Counted from the first letter of the stretch, positions 34,441 to 46,650 are shown. The stretch: DNA of 64,000 nt from Rhododendron vialii (GCF_030253575.1 NC_080557.1:15910001-15974000), one strand, 5' to 3'. Notes: generated by a model not told the origin, from the sequence alone. Program-made: numbers and translations.

Positions 34441-35651
34441 TCATAATTAAAATCATGTCATAAGGATCTAACGGGCTTTAGCTACCTAAGGCAATAAGGC
34501 ACAATCCTCCTTTATCCAGGGTTGAGATTGCCTGTGTGTAAGATTATAAGCGTGAAAGTGGATGAGTTGGAAAGAAAAGAATAGAACAATTCTCAATAGA
34601 AACATTACATTACTAGTCATGCAATTTTCAAGATAAATCAAATTTACAAGAGCATTTATTCAGTAGTAGAACTGGATGAGTGATAGGGTTACGGTAGAGG
34701 GTAACACAAAGGGTAGCAGTTGACCAAGATTGACTTTAGAGGTGGTCGTTGAAAAGAATGGAAAAGTCAGATATGTCCTGAAAATTGATATCAAGTAGGA
34801 TTGTAGAAAAATCTGAAAATTTTATCTTGCATTCATGTGAAAGGATGGAAATGTTTATTTTCTAGTTGGCAAGTTTCTTTTCTTCAAATACCATAGAATG
34901 TAAAGGATCCAAGCATTTTAATTGGGTATGGCCGTATTGGTCACATGTCCTACAAGAACAATATTTGTTCACCCCCATTGGTGCAGAGGGTACTTTTCAC
35001 CCTCACTTAATGAGAGTGATCAAACCAAACTCAAATCGTTATCCATCTCATGTCCATTGGATAAGGTATTGCGACTTTTCACCCTCACTTAATGAGAGTG
35101 ATCAAACCAAACTCAATGTTGTGCTGTTGAAAAAAAATATCCAACTTAATGTCCTACATCGTTATCCATCTCATGTCCGTCGGACAAGGTATTGCGGGAA
35201 AAAATAAAAGAGGTAATATCTGATGTTAGTTTGTTTTTGCTCTTATTTGCCTCTTTTGGATGATGTTTGAATGATGACATTGTTTACATGGGAAACAAAC
35301 AACCCTAGAGCTGGAATTGCACTTGCAGGTAAGTCAAGTCAACTGAGCGAAACATAAAAGAAGGTAAAAGATCTAGCGGACAAGATTGCCAAGGTTGAGA
35401 GGGAGTTGGAAATTAGCCTGAAGCTCTTTAACGAATCTCAGGTATTAAAGCAGTTGTACTGAATAAATACTCTTGAAAATTGCATAACTAGTAATGTAAT
35501 GTTTCTTTTGAGAATTGTTCTGTTCTGTTATTTTCTTTTCTTTCCAACTCATCTCCTTCCATGCTTATAATCTTATACACAGGCAATCCCAAGCCTGGAT
35601 TACTACCTTGGGTAGCTAAAACCCGTTAGATCATTATGACATGATTCTGAT

Positions 35652-36155
35652 TAGGGATGGCATTCGGGGCGTTCGGGGCGGATATAGGGATTTCCGTCCC
35701 CGATCCCCGAAACCGATATACCACCCATATCCGCCCCGATAACCGAACGGGGAGGAAAGTGGGTAACCATATCCGAACCGAACGGATATCGGGTATTTGC
35801 CGAACCGAACGGAAAACCGAATCTGGTAGAATTAATTAAAACAGCAAAATAGAAAAACAGCAAAACAAGGGCAGATTAACCATTCCATTTTTATAAAACC
35901 TCGATTCACAATTGCTACCAACATTCACAACAAACAAAACAGATGAAAAGCAAACTCAAGATAAAACGTGAATCGATTGCGGAGTGCGGAGTGCTTAAAT
36001 CAATTGGCTGCAAAAACCGAGAGATGACTAGATGAGAGACGAGATCGAGAGAGAGAGAAATCTCACGACCTCTCGATGCCTCAATCGATAGTCACCTGCA
36101 AAAACAGATTTATAGAGATATGGATGAGAGTGTGCAACAGTCACAGAGAGTCCAG

Positions 36156-36214
<59 letters not shown>

Positions 36215-36521
36215 CTACCTGATGTGTCTGGAGAGCCGAGAGCAGGAGAGGAGTTGACTGCGAGGAAAATGAAATGAAATTGAAAACCCTAACTCATACA
36301 AACCTATATATATACGGGGGTACTTTTGTAAATAACTTGTTTCTGTTCGATTCGGGGAACGGTTCGGTTATCAGTTGAACTGTAACCGAACCGAACCCGT
36401 TCGGTTATCTCCCACCCTCTACCATATCCGCACCAACGGGGAATTTTTCGGTTATGGTTCGGGGAAAAAAAACGGTTACAGTTCGGGTACCCATTCAGTT
36501 CGGTCGAGATTGCCATCCTTA
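35652..36521. mobile_element. hAT non-autonomous element, 870 bp
   Basis: Terminal repeats are TAGGGATGGCA on the left and, reversed, TAAGGATGGCA on the right. The octamer ATTCTGAT flanks both sides (35644-35651 and 36522-36529), a perfect 8-bp target duplication. Other array copies read ATTCTGATTATGAAAATCTG without the insert, which proves the empty site. Both ends are packed with CGAACCGAAC / GGTTCGGTTA-like repeats, the sort of subterminal motifs hAT transposases bind. No transposase is encoded. The short frames on both strands in the ends are repeat by-products. Confidence 0.9.
36158..36211. repeat. (GA)n microsatellite
   Basis: About 25 GA units inside the hAT element. Confidence 0.95.
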
Positions 36522-37459
36522 ATTCTGATTATGAAAATCTATCGCAAACAGCCGATGTGATAGTTAAGATTAGTGATAGGGTTACAGTAAAGGTAACACA
36601 AAAGGGAGGGGTACGTAGACCAAGATTGACTTAGAGGTGGTCGTTTAAAAGAATGGACAAGTCAGACATGTACTCGAAAACTGATATCAAGTGGGATAAT
36701 AGAAAAATCTGAAAATTTTATCTTGCTTTCATGTGAAAGAATGGAAATGTTTATTTTCTAGCTAGTAAGTTTTTTTTCTTCAAATACCATAGAAGTTAAA
36801 GGATCCTAGACTTTTAATTGGGTATGGCCGTATGAGTCACATGTCATTTGTTCACCCTCACACTCATTGGTGCAGAAGGTATTGTTCACCCTCGCTTAAT
36901 GAGAGTGATCAAACCACACTCAATGTCGTGTTGTTGAAAAAAATCTCTCTCAATGTCCTATATTGTTATCTATCTCATGTCCGTCAAACATGGTAATGCA
37001 AGAATAATAAAAGTGGTAATATTTGCTATTAGTTTATATTTGCTCTGTATTTGCCTCTTCTGGATGATGTTTGAATGATGACATTGTTTACATGGGAAAC
37101 AAACATCCCACAAAATGAATTGAATTTAGTCCTACCACTTAGGGAAGACGTTTACTTTCTGAAGATCACTCTTACCATTGAGTAGCATAGACAGAAAGTA
37201 TTACTCCATGATAAATGTGCAAATTTTTTTACAATAATTACTCTTGTGAAGGATTATTCTTCTTTCTTTGCTAATCAACTTTATCATGTTGCTCGTGCTT
37301 CTGTTTTAACTTTTATTGACTTATGATGGTTTCAAAATCCCTCTAATTTGCTTATTTCATCCTGACAACCTGATGTTTCTTCAGAACAAACTAAGGGAGC
37401 AGATGTCAATGCATGCTTCTTCAGAACAAACTAAGGGAGCATAGAGAGATCAAATTTTC

Positions 37460-38044
37460 TGTTTTCCAGTTTCGAACTTCAATTCAAGGAATCTTACTTT
37501 ATAGGAGATTAGTTACTAATAGTCCTACTTTATAGCAGATTTGTTACGGATGCGATAAATTGCGTATTGATAACAATTCCAAATAATCCTAATTTATAGG
37601 AGATTAGTTATGGATGTGATTGATTGCAGATTTAGTACATATTCAACCACAAAAAGAGAACATATTGAAACGATGCAAATTTTCCACCTAGTATATTTGC
37701 TTGTGTTGTTACTTATCTTTATATTCATTATGCACTCTCATTTTGGTTTTTCCCCCTGCATTTCTAGGGTTAAGGTTACTTTTTGATTATTTAAATATAG
37801 ACGATTCTTGTTGAAACACAAAGGAGTGCTGAGTTGGCAAAGATAAGATTTGGCGAAGAATTGACACGCTATGCTAGGGGTATGAAGAATCTAAATGGTG
37901 ATCAGCAATCACTTGTGGAGCAGATCAGACAATTGAAATGAGAAGTTTAGCAACTTGTAGAAGAGAAGGCGGAAAAAGATGGGAGGATTACTCATCTTGA
38001 AATAGAAAATAGTGTGGTGAAAGAAAATTTGATTTTTTGCCAGG
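37460..38044 (+). pseudogene. Worn copy of the coiled-coil exon region
   Basis: Intron-like phrases (AGGAATCTTACTTTATAGGAGATTAG) repeat those at 27430 and 31075. From 37802 the frame reads ILVETQRSAELAKIRFGEEL and NLNGDQQSLVEQIRQLK, then has two stops (near 37940 and 37949) and resumes as VEEKAEKDGRITHLE. It is clearly a broken duplicate of the 31276-31500 exon. Confidence 0.6.
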
Positions 38045-38202
38045 TTTGAACTCCCCTCAATTTCAGTATTGTCATACCTATTATTATTGTTAGTGTTAAT
38101 CATCAAAAGTGTTGTTTAATATTTTGTTTGTTGTTCTTGCTGGTAATATTGCATAAAGGATGTAAGAACGGAAGCAATATAAATATAAATAGGGCAATCC
38201 TT

Positions 38203-38571
38203 GGGCACATCCCTTTTTTTTTTGGACAAGTAAATTAATATATTAGAAAGAATGCATTAATGGAATGCCACCCTTATACAAAAAGAAACCACACGAAAAA
38301 AAGGCCCTATACACTTCCATGCGAAAGGAAAAGCTCAAACCAATCTAAGAATTGGTCAAGAGAGGGATTACAATATCTCTTATCCCAACTATACAAGCTA
38401 TTCATCAAAAAACTTTTGATACTAAGCCACGATTTTTCGACCCCTTCGAAACATCTAGAATTTCTTTCCCGCCATATGATCCACATCAAACAAAGACGAA
38501 TCAAACTCCAAACCCATTTCCTCTTCTTTCCCACTTTAGCACCTTTCTAAGCAATTAGGGCACATTCCTTT
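38203..38571 (-). mobile_element. 5'-truncated LINE, reverse-transcriptase tail
   Basis: On the minus strand the frame reads WSLIRLCLMWIIWRERNSRC and on to LSIKSFLMNSLYSWDKRY, the C-terminal end typical of plant L1-type reverse-transcriptase proteins, followed by a poly(A) (T run at 38214-38224 on plus). GGGCACATCCCTTT (38203-38216) and GGGCACATTCCTTT (38558-38571) flank it as a 14-bp target duplication with one difference. Only the last roughly 340 bp of the element was copied. Confidence 0.85.
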
Positions 38572-38699
38572 TAAACCACGCAGCTTTCCACCACAAAATT
38601 TCAGGTTGAGGATGTCTAAACCCCTGCCAAGCTAAATGAATAGAAACTTGCCACTAGGGTGCAAAAGTCCATAGCACAGAATCCTTGTGGGCAGAATTG

Positions 38700-39500
38700 G
38701 GGGGACTGTATGGGGGAGAAAACAATTGGTGCTTAGAATTGCACCAGATTGCAACGACTTCCTTCACCCCTTCTCCGGAGCCCTAATTCGTCGCCTAAGC
38801 CCTAATCTGCAAAACAGAAGAGGGTTGAGTACACATTTGCCTCTCGTGGCAAAGGCCCTCTGATGCCTAAGTTAGTATCACGTACTAACAGAAAACCCTA
38901 AATATCAATAGGAAGTATCGTATGAATGCAATGATTTGCGTACCTTTTGCCTCTAGATTTTACCTCATATTTATAGATTCAAGGATGCTTGCTGCCCAAG
39001 CATCCTTGTTACCCTAGGATTCCTATCTCGTATAGAAAACCCACGATATCTTGGATTCTCGTTTCTTTATCAATTCATTACCTTAGTCCTTTTAGGACTC
39101 TTTTCCATGACTGGCCGAACATCCCACTCCCATTGGGTATCTTTCCAAGATCCTGCATTCTTGGGAACTCATTATTTAACGGAATACACTTTCTCTGGAC
39201 CCTTCTAGAATGTTCCTTTTGCTTCAGCACTTTGATTGGAATTCTCTCTCTGTTCAGATATCTTATTGCCGAACAGACTGTATGGTCCAGTTACTTCACA
39301 TGTAACTGGTCCTTTATCAATTACTTGGGCTAAAATGTCTTCTCAGGAGTTCTCCCTCTGTTCGGCCTCTCTCTTTCCTGAATAGTACTACCGAAACAGT
39401 GACTTTGCATGTCACTGTTTCTATTATATTCATTCCATGGTCCCTCGTACCATGTTTACTAATTCTATCTGTTCGGGAATACCTCCCTACAAGGACCAAA
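38700..39500 (-). mobile_element. Possible LTR fragment
   Basis: Minus-strand CTATAAATATGAGG (about 38963-38976) looks like a retrotransposon promoter TATA region. The sequence around it has repeated CTGTTCGG/CCGAACA phrases and no gene frame. I could not find both ends, so this is a tentative call. Confidence 0.3.
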
Positions 39501-39511
39501 GTACTAGGAAT

Positions 39512-39671
39512 CAATGTCCTAAAAGTCGCTAGGCACTAGTTGGGCGGTCAGCCACCTTCGAGCGATTAATTAGATTAATGGCGATTAATCGTTAGTTGGA
39601 CCTAATCGGATAGGCCCTGCCAGCCATTAATCGGCGATTAATTGCTGATTAATTTCTCATTTTAGAACACT
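39512..39671. mobile_element. hAT-type MITE
   Basis: CTAGGAAT lies at 39504-39511 and 39673-39680 on either side, an 8-bp target duplication. The left end CAATGTCCTAAAAGTCGC and the reversed right end AGTGTTCTAAAATGAG agree in the TGTxCTAAAA core. The interior has repeated GCGATTAATC/GATTAAT phrases. It is related to the small element at 15083. Confidence 0.75.
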
Positions 39672-40189
39672 ACTAGGAATGCCTTCTTCGACCTCATGAA
39701 TCCCCATATTTCTCCTTCTTGGCCAACCAAGATCTGAGGATTCCAAGCTAGAACAATCATGGTAACAACATTAGAACCTACATTATGAACATACTGCTAA
39801 CCTCTAGAAAGACACTCCTAAGTAGTGGGAATGAGGAAATCATCTCTGATCTTGGATCCACAAGATCAAGAAGATCAATACAATGAACACCAATAAAAGA
39901 GAAGCACACCCCTAATATTCCAAGAACAAATCCCTAATATTCAAGGGGTTGTTTAAACCCTTAATATTCCAAGAACAAATCTTCACCATTAAAACTAAAG
40001 GAAGCACACCCTACTTCTTAGAGGCTTTACCCCCACCACCACGCTACTTCTTCCAAGAACAAATCTTCACCACTATATTATTTTTTGCTACTTGCAGCTC
40101 CAAAATTATATATTTCAATGAGATGTCGACACTTTTCTTGACTTTTGTTCTTCCATAGAAGTTGCCGAGCAACGGTTTATGGTTTACTT

Positions 40190-42850
40190 GTGGTAAATTT
40201 CTGATAAGTTTATCAAATACCATGAACTGTAAAGGATCCTAGCATTTAAATTTGGTATGAGTCACATGTCTTACAAGAGCGATATTTATTCACTCTCATT
40301 GGTGCATAGGGTACTGTTCACCCTCAATGAGAGTGATTAAAGCACATCAATGTCCTACGTCCTTTTCCATCTCATATCTGTCGAACATGGTATTGCGGCA
40401 AAAATAAAAGAGTTCATACTTGCTGTTAGTTTGTTTTTGCTTTGAATCTGCCCCTTCTTGATGATATTTTATGATGACATTGTCTACATGGAAACAAACA
40501 GCCCACCAGAAGAATTTCAGTCCTAGTAGATAGGGAAGACATTTACTTTCTCAAGATCACTCTTACCACAGAATAGAATGGACAGAAAGTATTATGAAAA
40601 TATACAACAATTTTACAAAAAATACTCATGTGAAGGATTATTCTTCTTTCTTTGCTAGTCCACTTTATCATGTCGCTCATGCGTTTGTTTTAACTTTTAT
40701 TGACTTATGATTGTTTCAAAATCCTTCTATTTTGGTTATTTCATAATGATGACCTGTTGTTGTTTGTTTAGGACAAACTAATGGAGGAGAGGTCAATTAG
40801 CGCTCGTTTCCATGGTTTTGGCCTAGATCTTCTGTCAGAGGTGGAAATAGATAAAAGTGTTGCGTTTCCATGCATAAAAGCTTGAACAAACATATGAGGT
40901 CATAAAACAAAGAAGGCTCGGGAACCAGCGGTAGTGTGACAAAGGATTATATTATCCAAAAGTTAGATATGTGTACGGGACATGTCTGGATCAATCATTT
41001 TGATTGCATAGCGTATAGACAACAAACATTTGGACTGTATAGCATTTAGTATTCTTAGATATTTTGTTGTAAACAAGTCAGATATGGACTCAAAAATTGA
41101 TATCAATTGGGATTATAGAAAAATCTGAGAATTTTATGTTGCATTCATGTGAAAGGATGGAAATGTTTATTTTCTAGCTGATTGGTTTCTTTTCTTTCAA
41201 ATACCATAGAATGTAAAGGATCCAAGAGTTTTACTTGGTTATGCCCGTATTACTTACATGTCCTACGAGAGCAATATTTGTTCACCCTCACTCTCATTGA
41301 TGCAGAGGGTACCATTCACCCTCATAATCACTTAATGAGAGTGATCAAACCACACTCAATGTCCTGCTGTTAGGAAAAAAAAATTCCACTCAATGTCTAT
41401 CGAATATGGTATTGCAGGAAAATAGAAGAGGTAATATCTGCTGTTAGTTTGTTTTTGCTCTGTATCTGACTCTTCTATATGATGTTTGAATGACTTTTTT
41501 CTTAAGCGGCAAAATAGCATTTTATCATGGGAGGGGAAAATTTTCAACCAAAAGTTGGAAACAAAGCAAGGAGACAAAGCCCAATGTAATACCTGAAGGC
41601 CTAAAGTGTCCAGATATACAATAAACAACACAAAATTCAAAGGGAAAACGATAGCCCAGAACGTGTTTTGATAATTAATACTCGCCAATGACATTTTCAT
41701 CATTAACAAATGTTCTCAGCATGCCATTGGCAGGTATTAATTATCAAAACACGTCATTGGCCATCATTTTTCCAAATTCAAAAGGCTAAAAAGCCCCGAC
41801 ACAACAATGAAAGCCCAACCCAAAACCTAACCCTAAGAGCCGCTACCCCCCGCCTTAGACAGAGCCACCACCACCATTAGATTTCACCACCGATAACCAC
41901 CAAGCCACCACAGGCCACCGATAATAGAGAAATCTGAACCCAGAACAAGCCCAATCTGTCGCGAAAGCTGCATAAAGTTGTTAGGTGAGTACCAGGCCAC
42001 CCAACAACAGCCGCGGCGAGAGCCAATGCCGACCGCTCCACTGAACTTGAAAGGACCCTAGCCGTTAGGCGAAAATCAGAGAACCCAGCAATATCTTTGA
42101 CCGGGAAGAACAGGCCGGCTAACGGCCAAGAGAATGGAAGCAAGAACGGCCAGGGAAGGGGGTCGAGAAAAGCAAATCTGAGACGAAGAAGACGAAGGAT
42201 TGAAGCCATACCTGAGCTAGAACCCAGATCGGACCCCTTGATGCATAACCGCTAAGAAGCACAACCAATGGGCTCCAAAAAATGGCAAGAGAAACACAAG
42301 CCAGAGACCAGGACAGAGACCAACACCGCTGCCGAAGACCACCGCCACCGCCATCTCGCTATCTCATCGTTCGGTTTTATGAATAACAAAAGAGGGGAAA
42401 AACGAAGCCCGTAGGGAGGAAAAGGAGAAGGCGGAAATGGAGGGTTAGTGTGGGAGAGAGATAGAAAGAGATGGAGGAGGGGAGAGGCGGTGCCTTCCCC
42501 CTCCCCCGGCGGCAGAAGGCGGCAGAAAAACCCAAGACTATAATATTCGACTGAGAGAGAGAGAGAGAGTGTGTGTGTCTTGATTTAATGATATTTGAAT
42601 GATGACATTGTTTACATGGGAAACAAACATCCCACAAAATGAACAGAATTCAGTCCTACCATTTAGGGAAGACGTTTACTCTCTGAAGATCACTCTTACC
42701 ATTGATGAGTAGCATAGACAGAAAATATTACTCCATGATAAATGTGCAAAAAAATTACAAGAATTACTCTTGTGAAGGATTATTCTTCTTTCTTTGCTAA
42801 TCTACTTTATCATGTTGCTCCTGCTTTTTTAGTCTCTATTTTTTAGTTTG
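40190..42850. repeat. Further copies of the TRAF-locus repeat
   Basis: Intron landmarks recur at 40200-40520 and 41070-41480, and a downstream block (GATCACTCTTACCATTGAGTAG, AAGGATTATTCTTCTTTCTT) recurs at 37150-37280, 40550-40660 and 42680-42810. At 40770-40885 a short exon-like frame (DKLMEERSISARFHGFGLDL) ends in a stop and may be the old 3' end of the TRAF-like gene. The last intron copy is split by the LINE-related insertion at 41494-42587. Confidence 0.65.
41494..42587 (-). mobile_element. LINE-related element with target duplication, copy C
   Basis: ATGATGTTTGAATGA (41479-41493) and ATGATATTTGAATGA (42588-42602) flank it, and uninterrupted array copies read GATGATGTTTGAATGATGAC, which confirms the empty site. 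The left edge is T-rich followed by GCGGCAAAATAGCATTTTAT, a LINE 3' tail on the minus strand. The other end is GC-rich with a GA/GT microsatellite. It belongs to the same family as 22470-23800 and has no reverse transcriptase. A 95-bp palindrome (arms 41661-41690 and 41725-41754, ACGTGTTTTGATAATTAATA) sits inside, itself probably a nested hairpin element. Confidence 0.75.
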
Positions 42851-42854
42851 TAGG

Positions 42855-43653
42855 TATCAAATAGGCTTAATTGCAAGAACACCCCTAAACTATCATTTTT
42901 TGGCAACTTCACCCCTTTAAGTTTAAAACTCCCCAACTACACCCCCTTAACTATCAAATTCGAGCAACTTCACCCCCTCCCCCATTTTCCATCCATTTCT
43001 GTTAGGAATTTGGATCAAAAATTGAAAAGTTGGATGGAAAAGTAAATCAATATACGAAAATGCCCTTTATACACCTCCTTTATCACCCTTCCCCCTCTCT
43101 CCTCCTCTACACCAGATCGTTTTCCTCCCTCCCTCTCCACTATCGATCTCTCTCATCCCTCTCTGCACATCTACACCACCAGAAAACCTTAAACCCATTT
43201 ATCCTCCTCCTCCCCTCACAGGAGAAGCAGGTAGAACTACATATGGAATCGAACAAAGTAGTACGGTTTCAAACTAGGTACAACAGACTCGATTGGAGAT
43301 GCTTCTATCGTCGATTGGAGATGGAGTTGGGTGGAGATTCGGTGGAAACGGGGGTGGTTACTGGTGTGGGTAGCAATGGCAATGGTCATCCATCTAGATC
43401 GACAAAAATAGAGAGAAGTGTTGTTGTTCTGTTCTATCTTGTGTTTTCTTTTTTACCGTATTTTTTAAAGCCAGGGTTACCTTGGTCTTTTTCTTTGACT
43501 CCGTCCAATTTTTTAACGGAAATGAGAGGAGGGGGTGAAGTTGCGCGAATTTGGTAGTTAAGGGGGTGTAGTTGGGGAGTTTTAAACTTAAGGGGTGAAG
43601 TTGCCAAAAAATGATAGTTTAGGAGGTGTTCTTGCAATTAAGCCTATCAAATA
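42855..43653. mobile_element. Mutator-like element, 781 bp
   Basis: TATCAAATA is present at 42855-42863 and 43645-43653, a perfect 9-bp target duplication. The element (42864-43644) has terminal inverted repeats of about 130 bp that begin GGCTTAATTGCAAGAACACC and differ at only a handful of positions. The roughly 500-bp centre contains a chance-like frame (43030-43557, 175 codons) rich in serine and leucine. It has no transposase domain and I cannot tie it to a host gene. Long TIRs plus the 9-bp duplication make the class firm. Whether the centre is captured host sequence (Pack-MULE) is open. Confidence 0.9.
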
Positions 43654-43659
43654 AGGTTG

Positions 43660-46550
43660 TTTAATTTGTTAAGCGTTCTGTTCATTTGCCTATTTTTCAC
43701 TGAACCATTAAAATTGAATTTTCATTGTGTTTTGTTGGATTCAATTTATGATTTGTGAATAACGGATGTATATTGTGTTTTGATGGATTCAATGAATATT
43801 TTGATTTTATACATTTGCTTGGCAAAAGAAGAACTAAAACAATAAAAGTTAAGAAAAAGAGTTGTCTCATATATTTTCCACAATAAAAGAGTTTAGCCGC
43901 CAACTTATTATGTAGAAAAATTGAGAGGCATAAATATTATGGATATGATGCATGTAATGGATTCCAATGGCCTAGTATTTTTATCATCACTTTAAATACT
44001 TTTATTGTAAGCTTATTTTTTCAACACAAAACGAAGATATTATTGAACTAAATTAGGAGGTTTAATTTTAGATTATTAGAGTTATTCAACTGCGTTTTAT
44101 CCGTAATTACTTTGGAACGATTTGTGTAACATAGCCGCGGTTGCCACTCCATGAGAGAGAGAAAGCAGAGAGACACACACACCCCACTTTGAATTTGGCA
44201 GTAATTTTCATCAGTTATGCTGCTTTTATCCTCTACTTCTCTATGCAGGAGAATCAAATCTAAGTGGGAGTGATTTTACCATCTTAACCGTCTGATTCTG
44301 CTTAAGTACCTTTATACATCAACCGGGATGATGGATGATGTAAGGCACGAAACTTACTATGCGTCCTACTGTAAAGAATGGCTTATCGGGTCATGTTTTA
44401 AAAAACGTAAGTGTAACGCCCGAAGCAAATCACTAGCTTAATACCTTGATTTTGATTCACAAATCACACCACATGAACCAAAATTTTAAACTCAAGATAT
44501 TAGTAGTAGCCCACAAGATTTGTTATCTGCCCAAAATCATCCATGTAAACTTCCGATGTGGAATGAAGTATTACAATAAATATAATAGATTGTCGACGTA
44601 AACACGACGAGGAGTATCATTTATAATTAAAAAAATTGAAAAAATAAATAGTAAAACCTTACTAATATCGTTAATTCCCTGGGGAAATTAAAAGACCATG
44701 CATGACTTCTCTGCCTAATTAATCCAGCGTTGGGAGGAAACTACTGTTTGGTGCTTCCATTAAATTTTCCTGGGTAAAATTGGAAACATGAGAGGAAATG
44801 TAGAATTTGGTTCTTGCCCGCTACTGCTGCTAATAATCCACAAACCCCTATCAACAACTGCACTTGAAAAACACCAAAAGCATGTGGTAAGGTTAGATGG
44901 TTGGCCCTTGGGCCAGAAGGAGCCTTGCCTTACATCACAAAAAATCCTTTCAAGAAGACCCTTGCTCTCACTCTTCATTCTCATTCTAGCTCTCGCTCTC
45001 AATCATGATCGCTCTCGAGAATTTTATTACTAGTTTAGAATATTTTTAAAAAAAAGCTTTCATGCTCGCATTCACGTACGCACATTTATGTGATTTTGAG
45101 TAAAACCGATCAACCATGGATTACACACAGGGACAGAGGGAAAGGGGGCACCTGCCCCCACTCGAAACTAAAATAATTTTGTTATATTTTCGTATATTTA
45201 GCATAATTATGAAATTAAGTGTGCTATTACACATACACACTTGCATATATCTCGAATAATATACATATAAAATTAGTTTTATGTTTCAATTTCGTCATAT
45301 GATGCATTTATACTTGTTGGTTTCTGAACTATTTGTCTATTTGGATCGATTCTTTTTTAATTAACTATATCGATCATTCTAAAACTTGTCGATGTTCATG
45401 TAAAACATACTCTCAAAATTTGTCTGAGATTTTGTGCTTATTTTAAAATAATTTAAGTGAAAGTGTGTGTTATATATTTTTGTAGTTTGTAATGCATGCA
45501 TTAATTGATTACACACTCAGCATCATCATCATAACTTCCCAAGTCCACCACACAATATTTGTGCAATGAATGATCCCTGCTGCAGACAAAAGAGAGAGGA
45601 AGAAATCAATCTTATGAACAGGGGATGAAAATGTCCCGATGAATGGATCGTGACCCCTGAACTCGATTCTTGTGGGGGTGGCTGCAAACTAGAACTTTCT
45701 TTCTTCTATCCCACTCCAACCAAAAAGTAAATGACCCAGTGCTGAAAACAGATGGAACAAATCATATTGACCAATGGCATCGATCTCTGTCAAGCTCATC
45801 AAAAGACCCAAATGGACGTGAAGTCGGAATTGGCAAAGAGGGAAGCTACAAGCATATCCGGTGCGGCCTCGATATTTGAGTTGCCCAATAAATTCGACTT
45901 CAAATTTGGTTGTTCACATATTATTAAGTCATAAAAAAATAGAATGACATAAAAATAAAATAAAAATCAGCATTACAATACTGTTCTTTTAGCTTGAATT
46001 ACATTAATTAAAATCAAAATGCAACTCCTAGTTATATTGCTTTATGATTACCACGATCCAATTCGAAGAAAATAATTTCTCCTTGCTTTTCTTAAAGTAA
46101 AATCTTCAATTAAGTTCTCATACTTTAGCTTATCCACGTACTCATTTTCAATTAAGATTATAGCCAATCCACTTAATTTCTTGTGTAAATTTTTTATGTG
46201 ACTTCAACTAAAAAACTACTCTTCGCCGAAGTAACTATTTTTACAAATTCATTTTAGCAAAAAAGCCTACTATATGACGTTAAAATTGAGCGAGTAATAT
46301 TTATCAATATAGACATTTTAACGTCAATATCAATTATTGTAATCAAAAGGACTATGAAAGTAAAATAGTTTGACCAAAACAACAAAATATATATTACAAC
46401 AAAGTTAATTTACCAAATAAACCCTTAGGGTGTATTCTACTAACTAAAATAATTTATTTTTCAAATAAGTATTTACATGAAAAAATAAAACAACAAAAAG
46501 TAATAGTGGAACAATTTTTTTTTAAAAAAAACATGTTCTATGGAGAGGAT
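43660..46550. other. AT-rich intergenic stretch, no gene
   Basis: No exon-like frame on either strand. At 45143-45160 GGGGGCACCTGCCCCCACTC repeats the palindromic block seen at 2508-2526 and probably marks another worn transposon end. The remaining sequence is AT-rich with short chance frames. Confidence 0.45.
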
Positions 46551-46559
46551 GAAAAAAGA

Positions 46560-46650
46560 CAAAGGGGATTCAAGGTTTTGTGCTATGGACAGCACTCGAA
46601 CCTACACTTGTGCTATGAATAGAGACAACTTCTCCACTAAGCCGAAGTAA
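46560..46650 (-). mobile_element. SINE-like tRNA-related fragment
   Basis: On the minus strand CTTCGGCTTAGTGGAGAAGT resembles a box A region and GTAGGTTCGAGTGCTG a box B. This spacing and order are those of a tRNA-derived SINE head. The body and tail are not clear. Confidence 0.45.

Larger units (their letters stand above)
31500..37110. repeat. Amplified exon-intron array of the TRAF-like locus
   Basis: A unit of roughly 0.95 kb, one short coiled-coil exon plus intron, is repeated. A landmark in each intron is ACCATAGAATGTAAAGGATC, at about 31990, 32945, 34185 (inverted), 34900 and 36785, with more distant copies at 40220 and 41205. Exon remnants (DLVDEVAKLERELEIS and variants) lie at 32389-32469, 33346-33430, 33709-33800 (minus) and 35360-35441. 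Most copies carry stops or worn splice sites. The inverted copy has an open exon. Copies differ by scattered substitutions and short indels, so the expansion is not very recent. Confidence 0.75.

Noticed and set aside
31500-37110. CRISPR-like or satellite array
   Set aside because: Units are about 1 kb, contain exon remnants with splice signals, vary in orientation and belong to a plant gene locus.
43030-43557. 175-codon frame as a protein gene
   Set aside because: It sits inside the Mutator-like element and runs into its terminal repeat; the composition follows pyrimidine-rich DNA and there is no domain.
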